A stretch of DNA of 8,083 bases, from positions 1 through 8,083 of the forward strand of contig JBPCMT010000208.1 of the NCBI GenBank assembly GCA_051001995.1. The letters run 5' to 3'. The notes under the pieces were generated by a model. That model worked only from the letters and a program-made list of their open reading frames with translations, had not been told where the DNA came from and made no database searches. This document shows, in pieces, positions 1 to 5,790 of the stretch. Source of the stretch: CAWEHQ01 sp051001995 (GTDB lineage Bacteria; Actinomycetota; Thermoleophilia; Solirubrobacterales; Thermoleophilaceae). Each line of letters begins with the position of its first letter. Position 1 is the stretch's first letter. A program made the translations under genes and the position numbers.

Positions 1-832
1 TGTCGCCGCGCTGGGTGATCTCCTTCATCACCTTCTTGAGGCGCTCCTCGAACTCGCCGCGGTACTTCGAGCCGGCCACGAGCGCGGCCAGGTCGAGCGT
101 GTAGATCTGCTTGTTCTTGAGCAGCTCCGGCACCTCGCCGCTCGTGATGCGCGAGGCCAGGCCCTCGACGACCGCGGTCTTGCCGACGCCCGGCTCGCCG
201 ATCAGCACGGGGTTGTTCTTGGTGCGGCGCGAGAGGATCTGCATGATGCGCTCGATCTCGGTCTCGCGACCCACGACCGGGTCGAGCTTCGAGTCGGCGG
301 CCAGCTTGGTCAGGTTGCGGCCGAACTGGTCGAGCAGCTTGGACGACTTCTTGCCCTCGCCCTGCGGCGCGCCCTGCTGGCCCTGCTTGCGACCGCCCGG
401 GCCGGAGAGCATCCGGATGACCTCGTTGCGGATCTTCTCGGAGTCGGCGTCGAAGTCGAGCAGGATCCGCGCCGCGACGCCCTCGTTCTCACGGACGAGG
501 CCGAGCAGGATGTGCTCGGTGCCGATGTAGTTGTGCCCGAGCGAGAGCGCCTCGCGCAGCGCCAGCTCGAGCACCTTCTTCGCGCGCGGCGTGAACGGGA
601 TCTGGCCCGAGGTGACCTCCTCACCGGAGCCGACGATCCGCACGACCTGCGCGCGGACGCGCTCGACGGTGATGTCGAGCGACTCGAGCACGCGCGCGGC
701 GAGGCCCTCCTCCTCGCGCAACAGCCCGAGCAGGATGTGCTCGGTGCCGATGTAGTTGTGCTTGAGGATCCGGGCCTCCTCCTGAGCGAGGACGACGACC
801 TGGCGGGCCCGTTCTGTGAAGCGCTCGAACAA
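1..832 (-). CDS. clpC: ATP-dependent Clp protease ATP-binding subunit ClpC, N-terminal 277 residues (3' end outside window)
   Basis: ClpC is an AAA+ unfoldase that feeds substrates to the ClpP peptidase in the cytoplasm. The visible part begins MFERFTERARQVVVLAQEEA. It holds two Clp_N repeats (about residues 2-70 and 77-145), each with HNYIGTEHILLGL (His25 and His100), then a Gly/Gln-rich linker with GRKQGQQGAPQGEGKK. The first AAA+ domain follows: Walker A GEPGVGKT at 212-219 and pore-loop KYRG at 256-259. The window ends before Walker B, so ATPase completeness cannot be judged. The start is TTG (830-832): no ATG or GTG lies nearby, the protein begins exactly where ClpC/MecB proteins normally do, and AAGGGA sits 7 bp upstream. 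It lies 189 bp downstream of lysS. The family call is very secure. ClpC rather than ClpB or ClpE is supported by the N-terminal sequence and by the lysS neighbourhood. Confidence 0.97.
   Translation of the reverse strand, partial: MFERFTERARQVVVLAQEEARILKHNYIGTEHILLGLLREEEGLAARVLESLDITVERVRAQVVRIVGSGEEVTSGQIPFTPRAKKVLELALREALSLGHNYIGTEHILLGLVRENEGVAARILLDFDADSEKIRNEVIRMLSGPGGRKQGQQGAPQGEGKKSSKLLDQFGRNLTKLAADSKLDPVVGRETEIERIMQILSRRTKNNPVLIGEPGVGKTAVVEGLASRITSGEVPELLKNKQIYTLDLAALVAGSKYRGEFEERLKKVMKEITQRGD
501..761 (-). repeat. 36-bp exact direct repeat within clpC (501-536 and 726-761)
   Basis: Two copies of the same 36 bp lie 225 bp (75 codons) apart, in the same reading frame. Each encodes the HNYIGTEHILLG core of one Clp_N repeat. 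Protein-level duplication of the N domain is normal for the family. What is notable is that all third codon positions across 12 codons are also identical, which could reflect strong codon bias or local gene conversion between the two half-domains. Confidence 0.9.
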
Positions 833-839
833 CTTGGCG

Positions 840-845
840 TCCCTT
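840..845 (-). promoter_or_regulatory. Ribosome binding site that fixes the clpC TTG start
   Basis: Read on the minus strand the sequence is AAGGGA, then 7 bases, then TTG. It is a purine-rich Shine-Dalgarno match at normal spacing, and it supports the rare TTG start over any downstream methionine. Confidence 0.6.
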
Positions 846-873
846 GAGTCGGAGTGGCTCAGGAGGTCGGATA

Positions 874-909
874 CCCGGTTTGGCTCCCGTCACGCGTGTC
901 CCGGTTTGG
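874..909 (-). repeat. Direct repeat CCAAACCGGG x2 in the clpC leader, possible operator
   Basis: The minus strand carries CCAAACCGGG at 909-900 and again at 883-874, with starts 26 bp apart. Between them lies the 8-bp palindrome CACGCGTG (891-898). Both copies fall downstream of the predicted start site and upstream of the ribosome binding site. Tandem operators before clpC are known in other phyla (CtsR boxes in Firmicutes), but this repeat does not match the CtsR heptad GGTCAAA. Its function is unknown. Confidence 0.45.
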
Positions 910-952
910 ACGCGAGGCGAGCGCTCCTTGTGCCCGGCCGCCTGGACGGGCC

Positions 953-961
953 AGTCTAGCA
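953..961 (-). promoter_or_regulatory. Candidate clpC promoter, extended -10 element
   Basis: On the minus strand the sequence reads TGC TAGACT, a TGn extension followed by a -10 hexamer with T, A and T at the three most conserved positions. No TTGACA-like -35 lies 16-18 bp upstream; the 17-bp position reads ACGGGT. If used, transcription would start near 946 and leave a leader of about 114 nt before the TTG. The element resembles the one upstream of greA (TGCTACACT). Confidence 0.4.
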
Positions 962-1021
962 ACGGGGTCCGCTCCACCCGTGGGGTGAAATTCGCGCTGC
1001 GAGCGGCGTTTGCGCGCTCCG

Positions 1022-2488
1022 TCAGCGAGCATGCGGCGCCCGCATCGCCGGGTAGAGCACGACCTCCCGGATCGAGCTGCGCCCCGAGAGGATCATCACG
1101 AGCCGATCGATCCCCACTCCGATCCCACCGGTCGGCGGCATGCCGTGCTCGAGGGCGCGGACGAAGTCCTCGTCGTGGGGCTGGGTTTCCTCGTCGCCCT
1201 GCGCGGTCTGCCTCGCCTGCTCGGCGAAGCGGGCGCGCTGCTCGTCGGGATCGTTGAGCTCGCTGAAGGCGTTGGCGAACTCGATCCCGGTGGCGAAGCA
1301 CTCGAAGCGCTCGACGATGCCGGGGTCGGAGCGGTGCGCCTTCGCGAACGGGGACAGCTCGACCGGATAGTCCAGCACGAACGTGGGCTCGCGCAGCTCG
1401 GGCTCGACGTGCTTGGAGAGCAGGCCGTCCACCAGCCGCGGCCACGTCTCGTCCGGGTCCAGCTCGATGCCCCGCTCGCGCGCGGCCGCGACGAGTGCGC
1501 CGGCGTCGCGCGCGGCCAACACGTCAACCCCGGTGCGCTCGGCGATCGCGTCCCGCAGCGTGACCCGCCGCCACGGCGCGGCGAAGTCGAGCTCGCCGGC
1601 GTAGCCGACCTCGGCCGCGACGAAGGCCACGAGCTGCTCGAGCTCGCTCGCCACGGTCCGGTAGTCGGCGTACGCCTCGTACCACTCGAGCATCGTGAAC
1701 TCGGGGTTGTGCTTGTGCGAGACGCCCTCGTTGCGAAAGTCCTTCCCCAGCTCGTAGACCCGCTCGAGCCCGCCGACGATCAGGCGCTTGAGGTAGAGCT
1801 CGGTGGCGATCCGGAGGTAGAAGTCGCGGTCGAGCTGGTTGTGGTGCGTGGTGAAGGGGCGCGACAGCGCCCCGCCGTAGAGCGGCTGGAGGACCGGCGT
1901 CTCGACCTCCAGGAATTCGCGCTCGTCGAGCCAGCGCCGGACCGCCGACACAACACGCGAGCGGAGCACGAAGAGCTCGCGCGCGTCCTCGTTGGCGAGC
2001 AGGTCGAGCTCGCGGCGGCGGTAGCGGGTCTCCGTGTCCTCCAGCCCGTGGAACTTGTCCGGCGGCGCTCGCAGCGACTTCGCGAGCAGCGTCCAGTCGC
2101 GGACGGCGAGCGACAGCTCGCCGCGCCTGGTCACAAACGCCGCGCCCTCGACCCCGACGAGGTCACCGAGGTCGAGCCCCACCAGCCGCTCGAACGACTC
2201 GCCGCCGAGGAGGTCCTCGCGCGCGTGGAGCTGGAGGCGACCCGAGCGGTCGACGAGGTCGAGGAACGCCGCCCCGCCGTGCCCGCGGCGGGCCGTCAGC
2301 CGGCCTGCCAGGCGGTAGCTGGAATCTGTCTCCTGCCCCGCGTCGAGGTCGGCGTGGGCCCCCTGGACGCTCGCCACCGCAACGGTTCCGTGAAAGGCGT
2401 GCGGGAACGGGTCGACGCCGGCCGCGCGGAGGCTCTCCAGCTTGGCGCGGCGATCGCCCTGCACGCCCCGGTCGCGCTCGTCGGTCAC
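1022..2488 (-). CDS. lysS: Lysyl-tRNA synthetase, class II
   Basis: The enzyme activates lysine with ATP and charges tRNA-Lys in the cytoplasm. The 488-residue protein is normal in length for bacterial LysS. An N-terminal helix (RRAKLESLRAAGVDPFP) is followed by an OB-fold anticodon-binding domain (about 55-150; YRLAGRLTARRGHGGAAFLD) and the class II catalytic core. Visible class II signatures are motif 1 around FLEVETPVLQ (from 192), motif 2 FRNEG with HKHNPEFTMLEWY (from 251) and motif 3 GIGVGIDRL (from 455). The protein ends with IREVVLYPAMRAPHAR, close to the usual LysS C terminus. The start is GTG (2486-2488). No clear Shine-Dalgarno precedes it, so translation may depend on coupling to greA, whose stop is 40 bp upstream. 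An open frame antisense to almost the whole gene is a GC-driven shadow. Confidence 0.97.
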   Translation of the reverse strand: MTDERDRGVQGDRRAKLESLRAAGVDPFPHAFHGTVAVASVQGAHADLDAGQETDSSYRLAGRLTARRGHGGAAFLDLVDRSGRLQLHAREDLLGGESFERLVGLDLGDLVGVEGAAFVTRRGELSLAVRDWTLLAKSLRAPPDKFHGLEDTETRYRRRELDLLANEDARELFVLRSRVVSAVRRWLDEREFLEVETPVLQPLYGGALSRPFTTHHNQLDRDFYLRIATELYLKRLIVGGLERVYELGKDFRNEGVSHKHNPEFTMLEWYEAYADYRTVASELEQLVAFVAAEVGYAGELDFAAPWRRVTLRDAIAERTGVDVLAARDAGALVAAARERGIELDPDETWPRLVDGLLSKHVEPELREPTFVLDYPVELSPFAKAHRSDPGIVERFECFATGIEFANAFSELNDPDEQRARFAEQARQTAQGDEETQPHDEDFVRALEHGMPPTGGIGVGIDRLVMILSGRSSIREVVLYPAMRAPHAR

Positions 2489-2520
2489 GGGCGGGCAGCC
2501 TAAGCGCTCGGCCGCCGTGG

Positions 2521-2538
2521 AGCCGTCGCTAGACGGCT
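2521..2538 (-). other. Perfect hairpin with the greA stop codon in its loop
   Basis: AGCCGTC and GACGGCT form a perfect 7-bp stem around a 4-nt loop. On the minus strand the loop reads TAGC, so the greA stop codon TAG is in the loop. No T run follows on either strand, so it is not a typical intrinsic terminator. It might stabilise the greA end of the mRNA or affect ribosome movement between greA and lysS. Confidence 0.5.
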
Positions 2539-3011
2539 GTCTCGATCTTCGTGACCTTCAGCTTGCGAGCCGGGCCGCGCGGCACCGGCACCGAGACGAC
2601 CTCGCCGCGCTTGCGGCCGATCAGCGACCGCCCCACGGGCGACTCGTTGGAGAGCTTGTTCTCGGTGGGATTGGCCTCCGCCGAACCGACGATCTTGTAC
2701 TTGACGGACTTCTCGGTCTTCTGGTCCTTGACGTGTACGACGGTGCCGACTGAGACGACGTCGGTCGGGACGTCGCCCTCGTCGATGACCGTCGCCGAGC
2801 GGAGCTTGTCCTCGAGCTCGGCGATCTGCTTCTCGAGCATCGCCTGCTCGTTCTTGGCGTCGTCGTACTCGGAGTTCTCGGAGATGTCGCCGAACTCGCG
2901 CGCCTCCTTGATCCGCTCCGCGACCTCGCGCCGGCGGTCGGTGGATAGACGCTCGATCTTGGCCTTCAGGTCCCTGAGGCCGTCAGGTGTGAAGATGGTG
3001 TCTCTGGCCAT
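2529..3011 (-). CDS. greA: Transcription elongation factor GreA
   Basis: GreA enters the secondary channel of RNA polymerase and stimulates cleavage of backtracked transcripts, rescuing stalled complexes. The protein has 160 residues, the usual length. The N-terminal antiparallel coiled coil (about 1-75) contains GDISENSEYDDAKNEQ. Asp42 and Glu45 match the two acidic tip residues needed for cleavage activity (Asp41/Glu44 in E. coli). The C-terminal FKBP-like domain carries the expected SPVGRSLIGRKRGEVVSVPVP stretch. The start ATG (3009-3011) gives the normal MARDTIFTPDGL N terminus, and a GGGGG ribosome-binding tract lies 7 bp upstream. An extended -10 promoter precedes it in the 96-bp gap after dus. 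Placement between dus and lysS agrees with gene orders known from Clostridia-like genomes. Confidence 0.97.
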   Translation of the reverse strand: MARDTIFTPDGLRDLKAKIERLSTDRRREVAERIKEAREFGDISENSEYDDAKNEQAMLEKQIAELEDKLRSATVIDEGDVPTDVVSVGTVVHVKDQKTEKSVKYKIVGSAEANPTENKLSNESPVGRSLIGRKRGEVVSVPVPRGPARKLKVTKIETAV

Positions 3012-3045
3012 AAGAAAACCCCCGCAAACGGCGCCTTTCCACGGG
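3012..3045 (-). promoter_or_regulatory. greA leader: G-tract ribosome binding site inside an imperfect hairpin plus T-rich run
   Basis: On the minus strand, CCCG (3045-3042) can pair with CGGG (3024-3021) and AAA (3038-3036) with TTT (3028-3026), with bulges and a GGCGCC centre. The 3' arm runs into GGGGG (3019-3023), which can pair with the anti-Shine-Dalgarno using one G-U pair. It is followed by TTTTCTT directly before the ATG. The arrangement could hide the ribosome site or act as a weak attenuator, but the stem is imperfect and the regulatory reading is speculative. The ribosome-site reading is more secure. Confidence 0.35.
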
Positions 3046-3070
3046 CGACGAACCTGCTGGGGGACGCGAG

Positions 3071-3079
3071 AGTGTAGCA
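3071..3079 (-). promoter_or_regulatory. Candidate greA promoter, extended -10 element
   Basis: The minus strand reads TGC TACACT, a TGn-extended -10 hexamer with T, A and T at the key positions. The -35 region at 17-bp spacing (GTCGGG) is a poor match. Predicted initiation near 3064 would give a leader of about 53 nt. The element lies in the non-coding gap between the dus stop (3108) and greA, which supports separate transcription of greA-lysS from the upstream genes. Confidence 0.5.
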
Positions 3080-3107
3080 GCGCCCGGAGCGCGCCCGACG
3101 GCGGCGC

Positions 3108-4091
3108 TCAGGCGGCCTCGGCGAGCGCGAAGCGGTCGAGCGCGGCACGTGCGGCGTCGGTTGTGGGCGCCGTCACGAGCGGCTCGCGCGCGTGGCGCGA
3201 GAGGGCCAGCGTGTCCGCGTACCACGGGTAGAATTTGCGCAGGTAGCGCCCCGCTCGTTCGCGTCCGAGATGGTCCTCGGCGCAGCCGATCACCCAGCGC
3301 AGCTCGGCGACGATCTCCGACGCCGTGGGCTCGCCGTCGCGAAGGCCGAGCAGGCGCTCGAAGCGCCAGGGGTTTCCGAGCGACCCGCGAGCGAGCATGA
3401 CCGCCGCCGCGCCCGTGCGCTCGAATGCCTCCTGCGCGGACTCATCCGACCGCAGCCCGCCCGAGACCACGACCGGGACCGGGAGGGCCGCGACGAGCTC
3501 GGCCGCGAGCGCGTAGTCGGGGGCGCCGCTGTGCTGCTGGGAGGCGTGGCGCGGGTGAAAGCCGATCGCGGCCACGCCCGCCTCCTCGACGAGCCGGCGC
3601 GCGAGGCGGGCGCCGCTGACCTCGCCCGGTCGCTGCCCGGACCGGAGCTTCACCGTCACCGGCAGGCCGGATCCGCGGCCCGCCGCCCGCGCGATCGCCA
3701 CCGCGCGGTCGGGGTCGTCGAGCAGCGCCGCGCCGGCCCCGGTCTTGCAGACCTTGCGGACCGGGCACCCCATGTTCAGGTCGATCGCGTCCGCGCCCGC
3801 CTCCGCGACGATCGCGGCGGCGATTCGCATGACCTCCGGGTCGTGGCCGAAGAGCTGCATCGCGACGGGGTGCTCCTCGGGGTGGATGCGAAGGAACTGA
3901 GCCGTGGTGCGCTCGTCGCCGTGGCGGAGGCCGAAGCTCGACACCATCTCGGAGACCGTCAGCCCGGCGCCGTGCCGCTTCGCCTGGAGGCGCACGAACC
4001 AGTTCCCGATGCCGGCCAGCGGGGCGAGCACGAGGCGGTTCGATAGGCGCAGCCCACCGAGCGTCCAGGGAGTGCCAAGCGAGCGCGTCAT
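3108..4091 (-). CDS. dusB: tRNA-dihydrouridine synthase, DusB-type
   Basis: This flavoenzyme reduces uridine to dihydrouridine in tRNA with NADPH and FMN. The 327-residue protein has the TIM-barrel FMN-binding start LAPLAGIGNWFVR (22-34), MQLFG (78-82), and the active-site segment DLNMGCPVRKVCKTGAGAAL, in which Cys109 of the GCP motif is the expected catalytic acid. It also has VTVKLRSG (Lys148) and the phosphate-binding VVSGGLRS and MLARGSLGNPWRF. The C-terminal helical tRNA-binding part is present (YLRKFYPWYADTL). The segment that is usually HGRT reads HPRH here (178-181), keeping His and Arg but replacing Gly with Pro and Thr with His. The start ATG overlaps the coaX stop as ATGA, with GGGAG (4100-4104) 8 bp upstream, implying translational coupling. 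Dus family is certain; the DusB subgroup is likely from the neighbourhood. Confidence 0.93.
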   Translation of the reverse strand: MTRSLGTPWTLGGLRLSNRLVLAPLAGIGNWFVRLQAKRHGAGLTVSEMVSSFGLRHGDERTTAQFLRIHPEEHPVAMQLFGHDPEVMRIAAAIVAEAGADAIDLNMGCPVRKVCKTGAGAALLDDPDRAVAIARAAGRGSGLPVTVKLRSGQRPGEVSGARLARRLVEEAGVAAIGFHPRHASQQHSGAPDYALAAELVAALPVPVVVSGGLRSDESAQEAFERTGAAAVMLARGSLGNPWRFERLLGLRDGEPTASEIVAELRWVIGCAEDHLGRERAGRYLRKFYPWYADTLALSRHAREPLVTAPTTDAARAALDRFALAEAA

Positions 4092-4852
4092 CGGTTGCGC
4101 TCCCAGATGAGCCGTAGGCCGCGCAGTGTCAGCAGGTCGTCAACCTCGTCGATCTCCTCGCAGAAGGGGACGATCGGAGCGGCCAGGCCGCCGGTCGCAA
4201 ACGTGGTGGCGTCCTCGCCGAGCGCCTCACGCAGCCGGGCGACGATGCCGTCGACCTGTCCGGCGAAGCCGTAGACCACTCCCGACCGCAGGGCCGCCTG
4301 CGTAGAGCGGCCGATCACCTCGCTCGGCGCGTCCAGGTCGATCGTGAACAGCCGTGCGGCCCTGCGCGACAGCGCCTCCAGGGAGATTTCGACGCCGGGC
4401 GCGATGCTGCCGCCCAGGTACTCCCCCTCGGCCGAGACGACGTCGTAGTTGATGGTCGTGCCGAAGTCGGCGACGATGCACGCCGCGCCGCAGCGCTCGT
4501 AGGCGGCGACCGCGTTCACCAGCCGGTCGGGTCCGAGCTCGCGCGGGTTGTCGATCCGAATCGGCATGCCGGTCCGAAGCTGGGGCCCGACCAGCGCCAG
4601 CGCCCCGTCGAGGTAGCGCTCGGACACGCCCTCGTACTCGTGGCCGAGCTGAGGGACGACCGAGGAGACGATCGCGCCGTCCACGTCGCCCAGGCGCAGG
4701 TCGCGCAGCCCGAGCAGGCCGGAGAGCTCGCTCGCGAGCCGATCCGCCGTGGCGTCGCGGACGGTGGCGAGGCGCCAGTGCTCGACGAGCTCGTTTTCGC
4801 GGAACATGCCGACGTGCGTCTGCGTGTTGCCGGCGTCGATCGCTAGAAGCAT
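4088..4852 (-). CDS. coaX: Type III pantothenate kinase
   Basis: CoaX phosphorylates pantothenate, the first committed step of coenzyme A synthesis. Type III enzymes belong to the ASKHA fold and are not feedback-inhibited by CoA. The 254-residue protein starts MLLAIDAGNTQTHVG with the phosphate-1 motif (Asp6, DAGNT). It then shows the pantothenate-binding NPRELGPDR (Asp109 is the expected catalytic base), the phosphate-2 motif ADFGTTINYD (Asp129) and GGSIAPG (147-153). All key residues are present and length is normal. The ATG (4850-4852) gives the canonical N terminus. GGAG lies about 13 bp upstream, too far for a good ribosome site, and a -10-like GATAAT ends 6 bp before the ATG, so a leaderless transcript is possible. 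The gene lies 39 bp after folK and overlaps dusB by 4 bp. Confidence 0.97.
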   Translation of the reverse strand: MLLAIDAGNTQTHVGMFRENELVEHWRLATVRDATADRLASELSGLLGLRDLRLGDVDGAIVSSVVPQLGHEYEGVSERYLDGALALVGPQLRTGMPIRIDNPRELGPDRLVNAVAAYERCGAACIVADFGTTINYDVVSAEGEYLGGSIAPGVEISLEALSRRAARLFTIDLDAPSEVIGRSTQAALRSGVVYGFAGQVDGIVARLREALGEDATTFATGGLAAPIVPFCEEIDEVDDLLTLRGLRLIWERNR

Positions 4853-4858
4853 CGGGCG

Positions 4859-4864
4859 ATTATC
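4859..4864 (-). promoter_or_regulatory. Candidate -10 element for a leaderless coaX transcript
   Basis: The minus strand reads GATAAT (5 of 6 matches to TATAAT), and its last base is 6 bp from the A of the coaX ATG. Initiation 7 bp downstream of the hexamer would fall on that A. Leaderless mRNAs are common in actinobacteria. No -35 match and no TGn extension are visible, and the gene could instead be transcribed from upstream. Confidence 0.3.
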
Positions 4865-4891
4865 GCTCCGAAGGGGACGTGGCGGCGCCCG

Positions 4892-5404
4892 TCAGAGCGC
4901 GCCCACGCGTACGACGCGCTGATTTTCGACGGCCGCCAGCGCGTCTGCGAGGGCGTCTCCTCCGGGGTGGCGCAGGTCCGGTTCCAGCTCGAGCAGCGGG
5001 AGCAGCACGAAGCGGCGGCGCTCGATCTCCGGGTGCGGGAGCGTCAGCCGCGGGCTGCGGTGCTCGACGCCCTCGAGCATCAGAAGGTCGAGGTCGATCG
5101 CGCGCGGACCGTGACGCGGCCCGCCGGGCCGCCGTCCGATCTCGCTCTCGATCGCCTTGAGCAGGTCCAGGAGCGGCTCCGGGTCGAGCGCGACCTCCAC
5201 CGTCACGCAGGCGTTCAGGAAGTCGCGCTGGTCTCCGATCGCGCCGATCGGCTCGGTTTCGTATACCGATGACGAGCGCAGGCCGGTCGCGCCCCCGCGG
5301 GCCTCGCGCGCGAGCCGGTCGCGGGCCGAGCGCAGGTTCGCCAACCGGTCCCCCACGTTCGAGCCGAGGCCCACGTGGGCGATCCTCGTCTTGGGCCCCG
5401 GCAC
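4892..5404 (-). CDS. folK: 2-amino-4-hydroxy-6-hydroxymethyldihydropteridine pyrophosphokinase (HPPK)
   Basis: HPPK transfers pyrophosphate from ATP to 6-hydroxymethyl-7,8-dihydropterin, just before dihydropteroate synthase in folate synthesis. The 170-residue protein shows GLGSNVGDR (12-20), the SSVYETEPIG strand-loop (45-54), and the HPPK signature RHGPRAIDLDLL, where Asp104 and Asp106 match the two magnesium-binding aspartates. LPHPEIERRRFVLLPLLEL follows as in the family. The start is GTG (5402-5404), placing the GLGSN motif about 11 residues in. No Shine-Dalgarno is visible, so translation probably depends on coupling to the receiver gene, which ends 5 bp upstream. folP and folB, frequent partners, are not adjacent; their usual upstream place is occupied by a two-component cassette. 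Confidence 0.96.
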   Translation of the reverse strand: MPGPKTRIAHVGLGSNVGDRLANLRSARDRLAREARGGATGLRSSSVYETEPIGAIGDQRDFLNACVTVEVALDPEPLLDLLKAIESEIGRRPGGPRHGPRAIDLDLLMLEGVEHRSPRLTLPHPEIERRRFVLLPLLELEPDLRHPGGDALADALAAVENQRVVRVGAL

Positions 5405-5409
5405 GGGCG

Positions 5410-5790
5410 TCAGCGCGATGCCAGGCGCGGCAGCTCGTCGACGAGCCGGAGCAGGTCGAGCGGGCTGAACGGCTTGGTCAGGTAGCGGTCCGCCCCCGCC
5501 TCCAGGGCGCGCGCCTCGTCCTCCTCGCCGGCGTGCGCCGTCAGCATCACGATCGGCGTCTCGCTCGTCGCGGACATCGAGCGCAGGCGCCGGCAGGCAT
5601 CGATCCCGTCGAGCTTCGGCATCGACACGTCGAGCAGGATCAGCGCCGGCTGCTCGCGCGCGGCCACCTCTACGGCCTCGCGTCCGTCGCTCGCCTCGAC
5701 GAGGTGCACGCCCGCCACGTCCTCGAGCGTGGTGGTCACGAGCCGCCGGATGAACTCGTCGTCGTCTGCGATCAGGACGATCCGGCTCAT
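5410..5790 (-). CDS. Single-domain response regulator (receiver only)
   Basis: A CheY-like receiver of 126 residues with no output domain. All key residues are present: acidic pocket Asp9-Asp10-Asp11, phospho-acceptor Asp54 in LLDVSMPKLDG, switch Thr84 in VMLTAHAG, aromatic Tyr103 and Lys106-Pro107 in YLTKPF. It starts with ATG (5788-5790) overlapping the HD-GYP stop codon as ATGA, and it ends 5 bp before folK. The adjacent membrane kinase is its likely phosphate donor (inference from operon position). Lacking a DNA-binding domain, it probably acts by binding a partner, with the neighbouring HD-GYP protein the obvious candidate, or serves as a phosphorelay intermediate. No gene symbol can be assigned. 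Confidence 0.93.
   Translation of the reverse strand: MSRIVLIADDDEFIRRLVTTTLEDVAGVHLVEASDGREAVEVAAREQPALILLDVSMPKLDGIDACRRLRSMSATSETPIVMLTAHAGEEDEARALEAGADRYLTKPFSPLDLLRLVDELPRLASR

Larger units (their letters stand above)
833..1021 (-). other. lysS-clpC intergenic region / clpC leader
   Basis: This is the largest non-coding gap in the window (189 bp). It contains an extended -10 candidate, a 10-bp direct repeat and the clpC ribosome binding site. I see no credible small ORF and no hairpin followed by a T run that would terminate lysS transcription. Read-through from lysS into clpC therefore remains possible alongside a dedicated clpC promoter. No ctsR, mcsA, mcsB or lsr2 gene is present here, although one or more of these usually precede clpC in relatives. 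Confidence 0.7.

Noticed and set aside
962..983. Possible intrinsic terminator after lysS (ACGGG/CCCGT stem)
   Set aside because: The stem is only 5 bp with a 10-nt loop and no T run follows on the minus strand.
992..1008. ClgR-like site (CGC-N5-GCG) upstream of clpC
   Set aside because: The core CGCTCGCAGCG matches only the GC-rich part of the ClgR consensus and lacks the expected flanking A/T positions. Such matches are frequent by chance at this GC content.
621..1445. Minus-strand open frame running across the lysS 3' end, the intergenic region and the clpC start
   Set aside because: It is out of frame with both genes, extremely Arg/Ala-rich, and cannot coexist with the secure lysS and clpC reading frames.
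1010..2503. Long plus-strand open frame (497 codons) opposite lysS
   Set aside because: It mirrors lysS almost end to end, its product is an Arg/Leu/Val/Glu-rich low-complexity sequence with no recognisable domain, and such antisense frames are expected in very GC-rich DNA.
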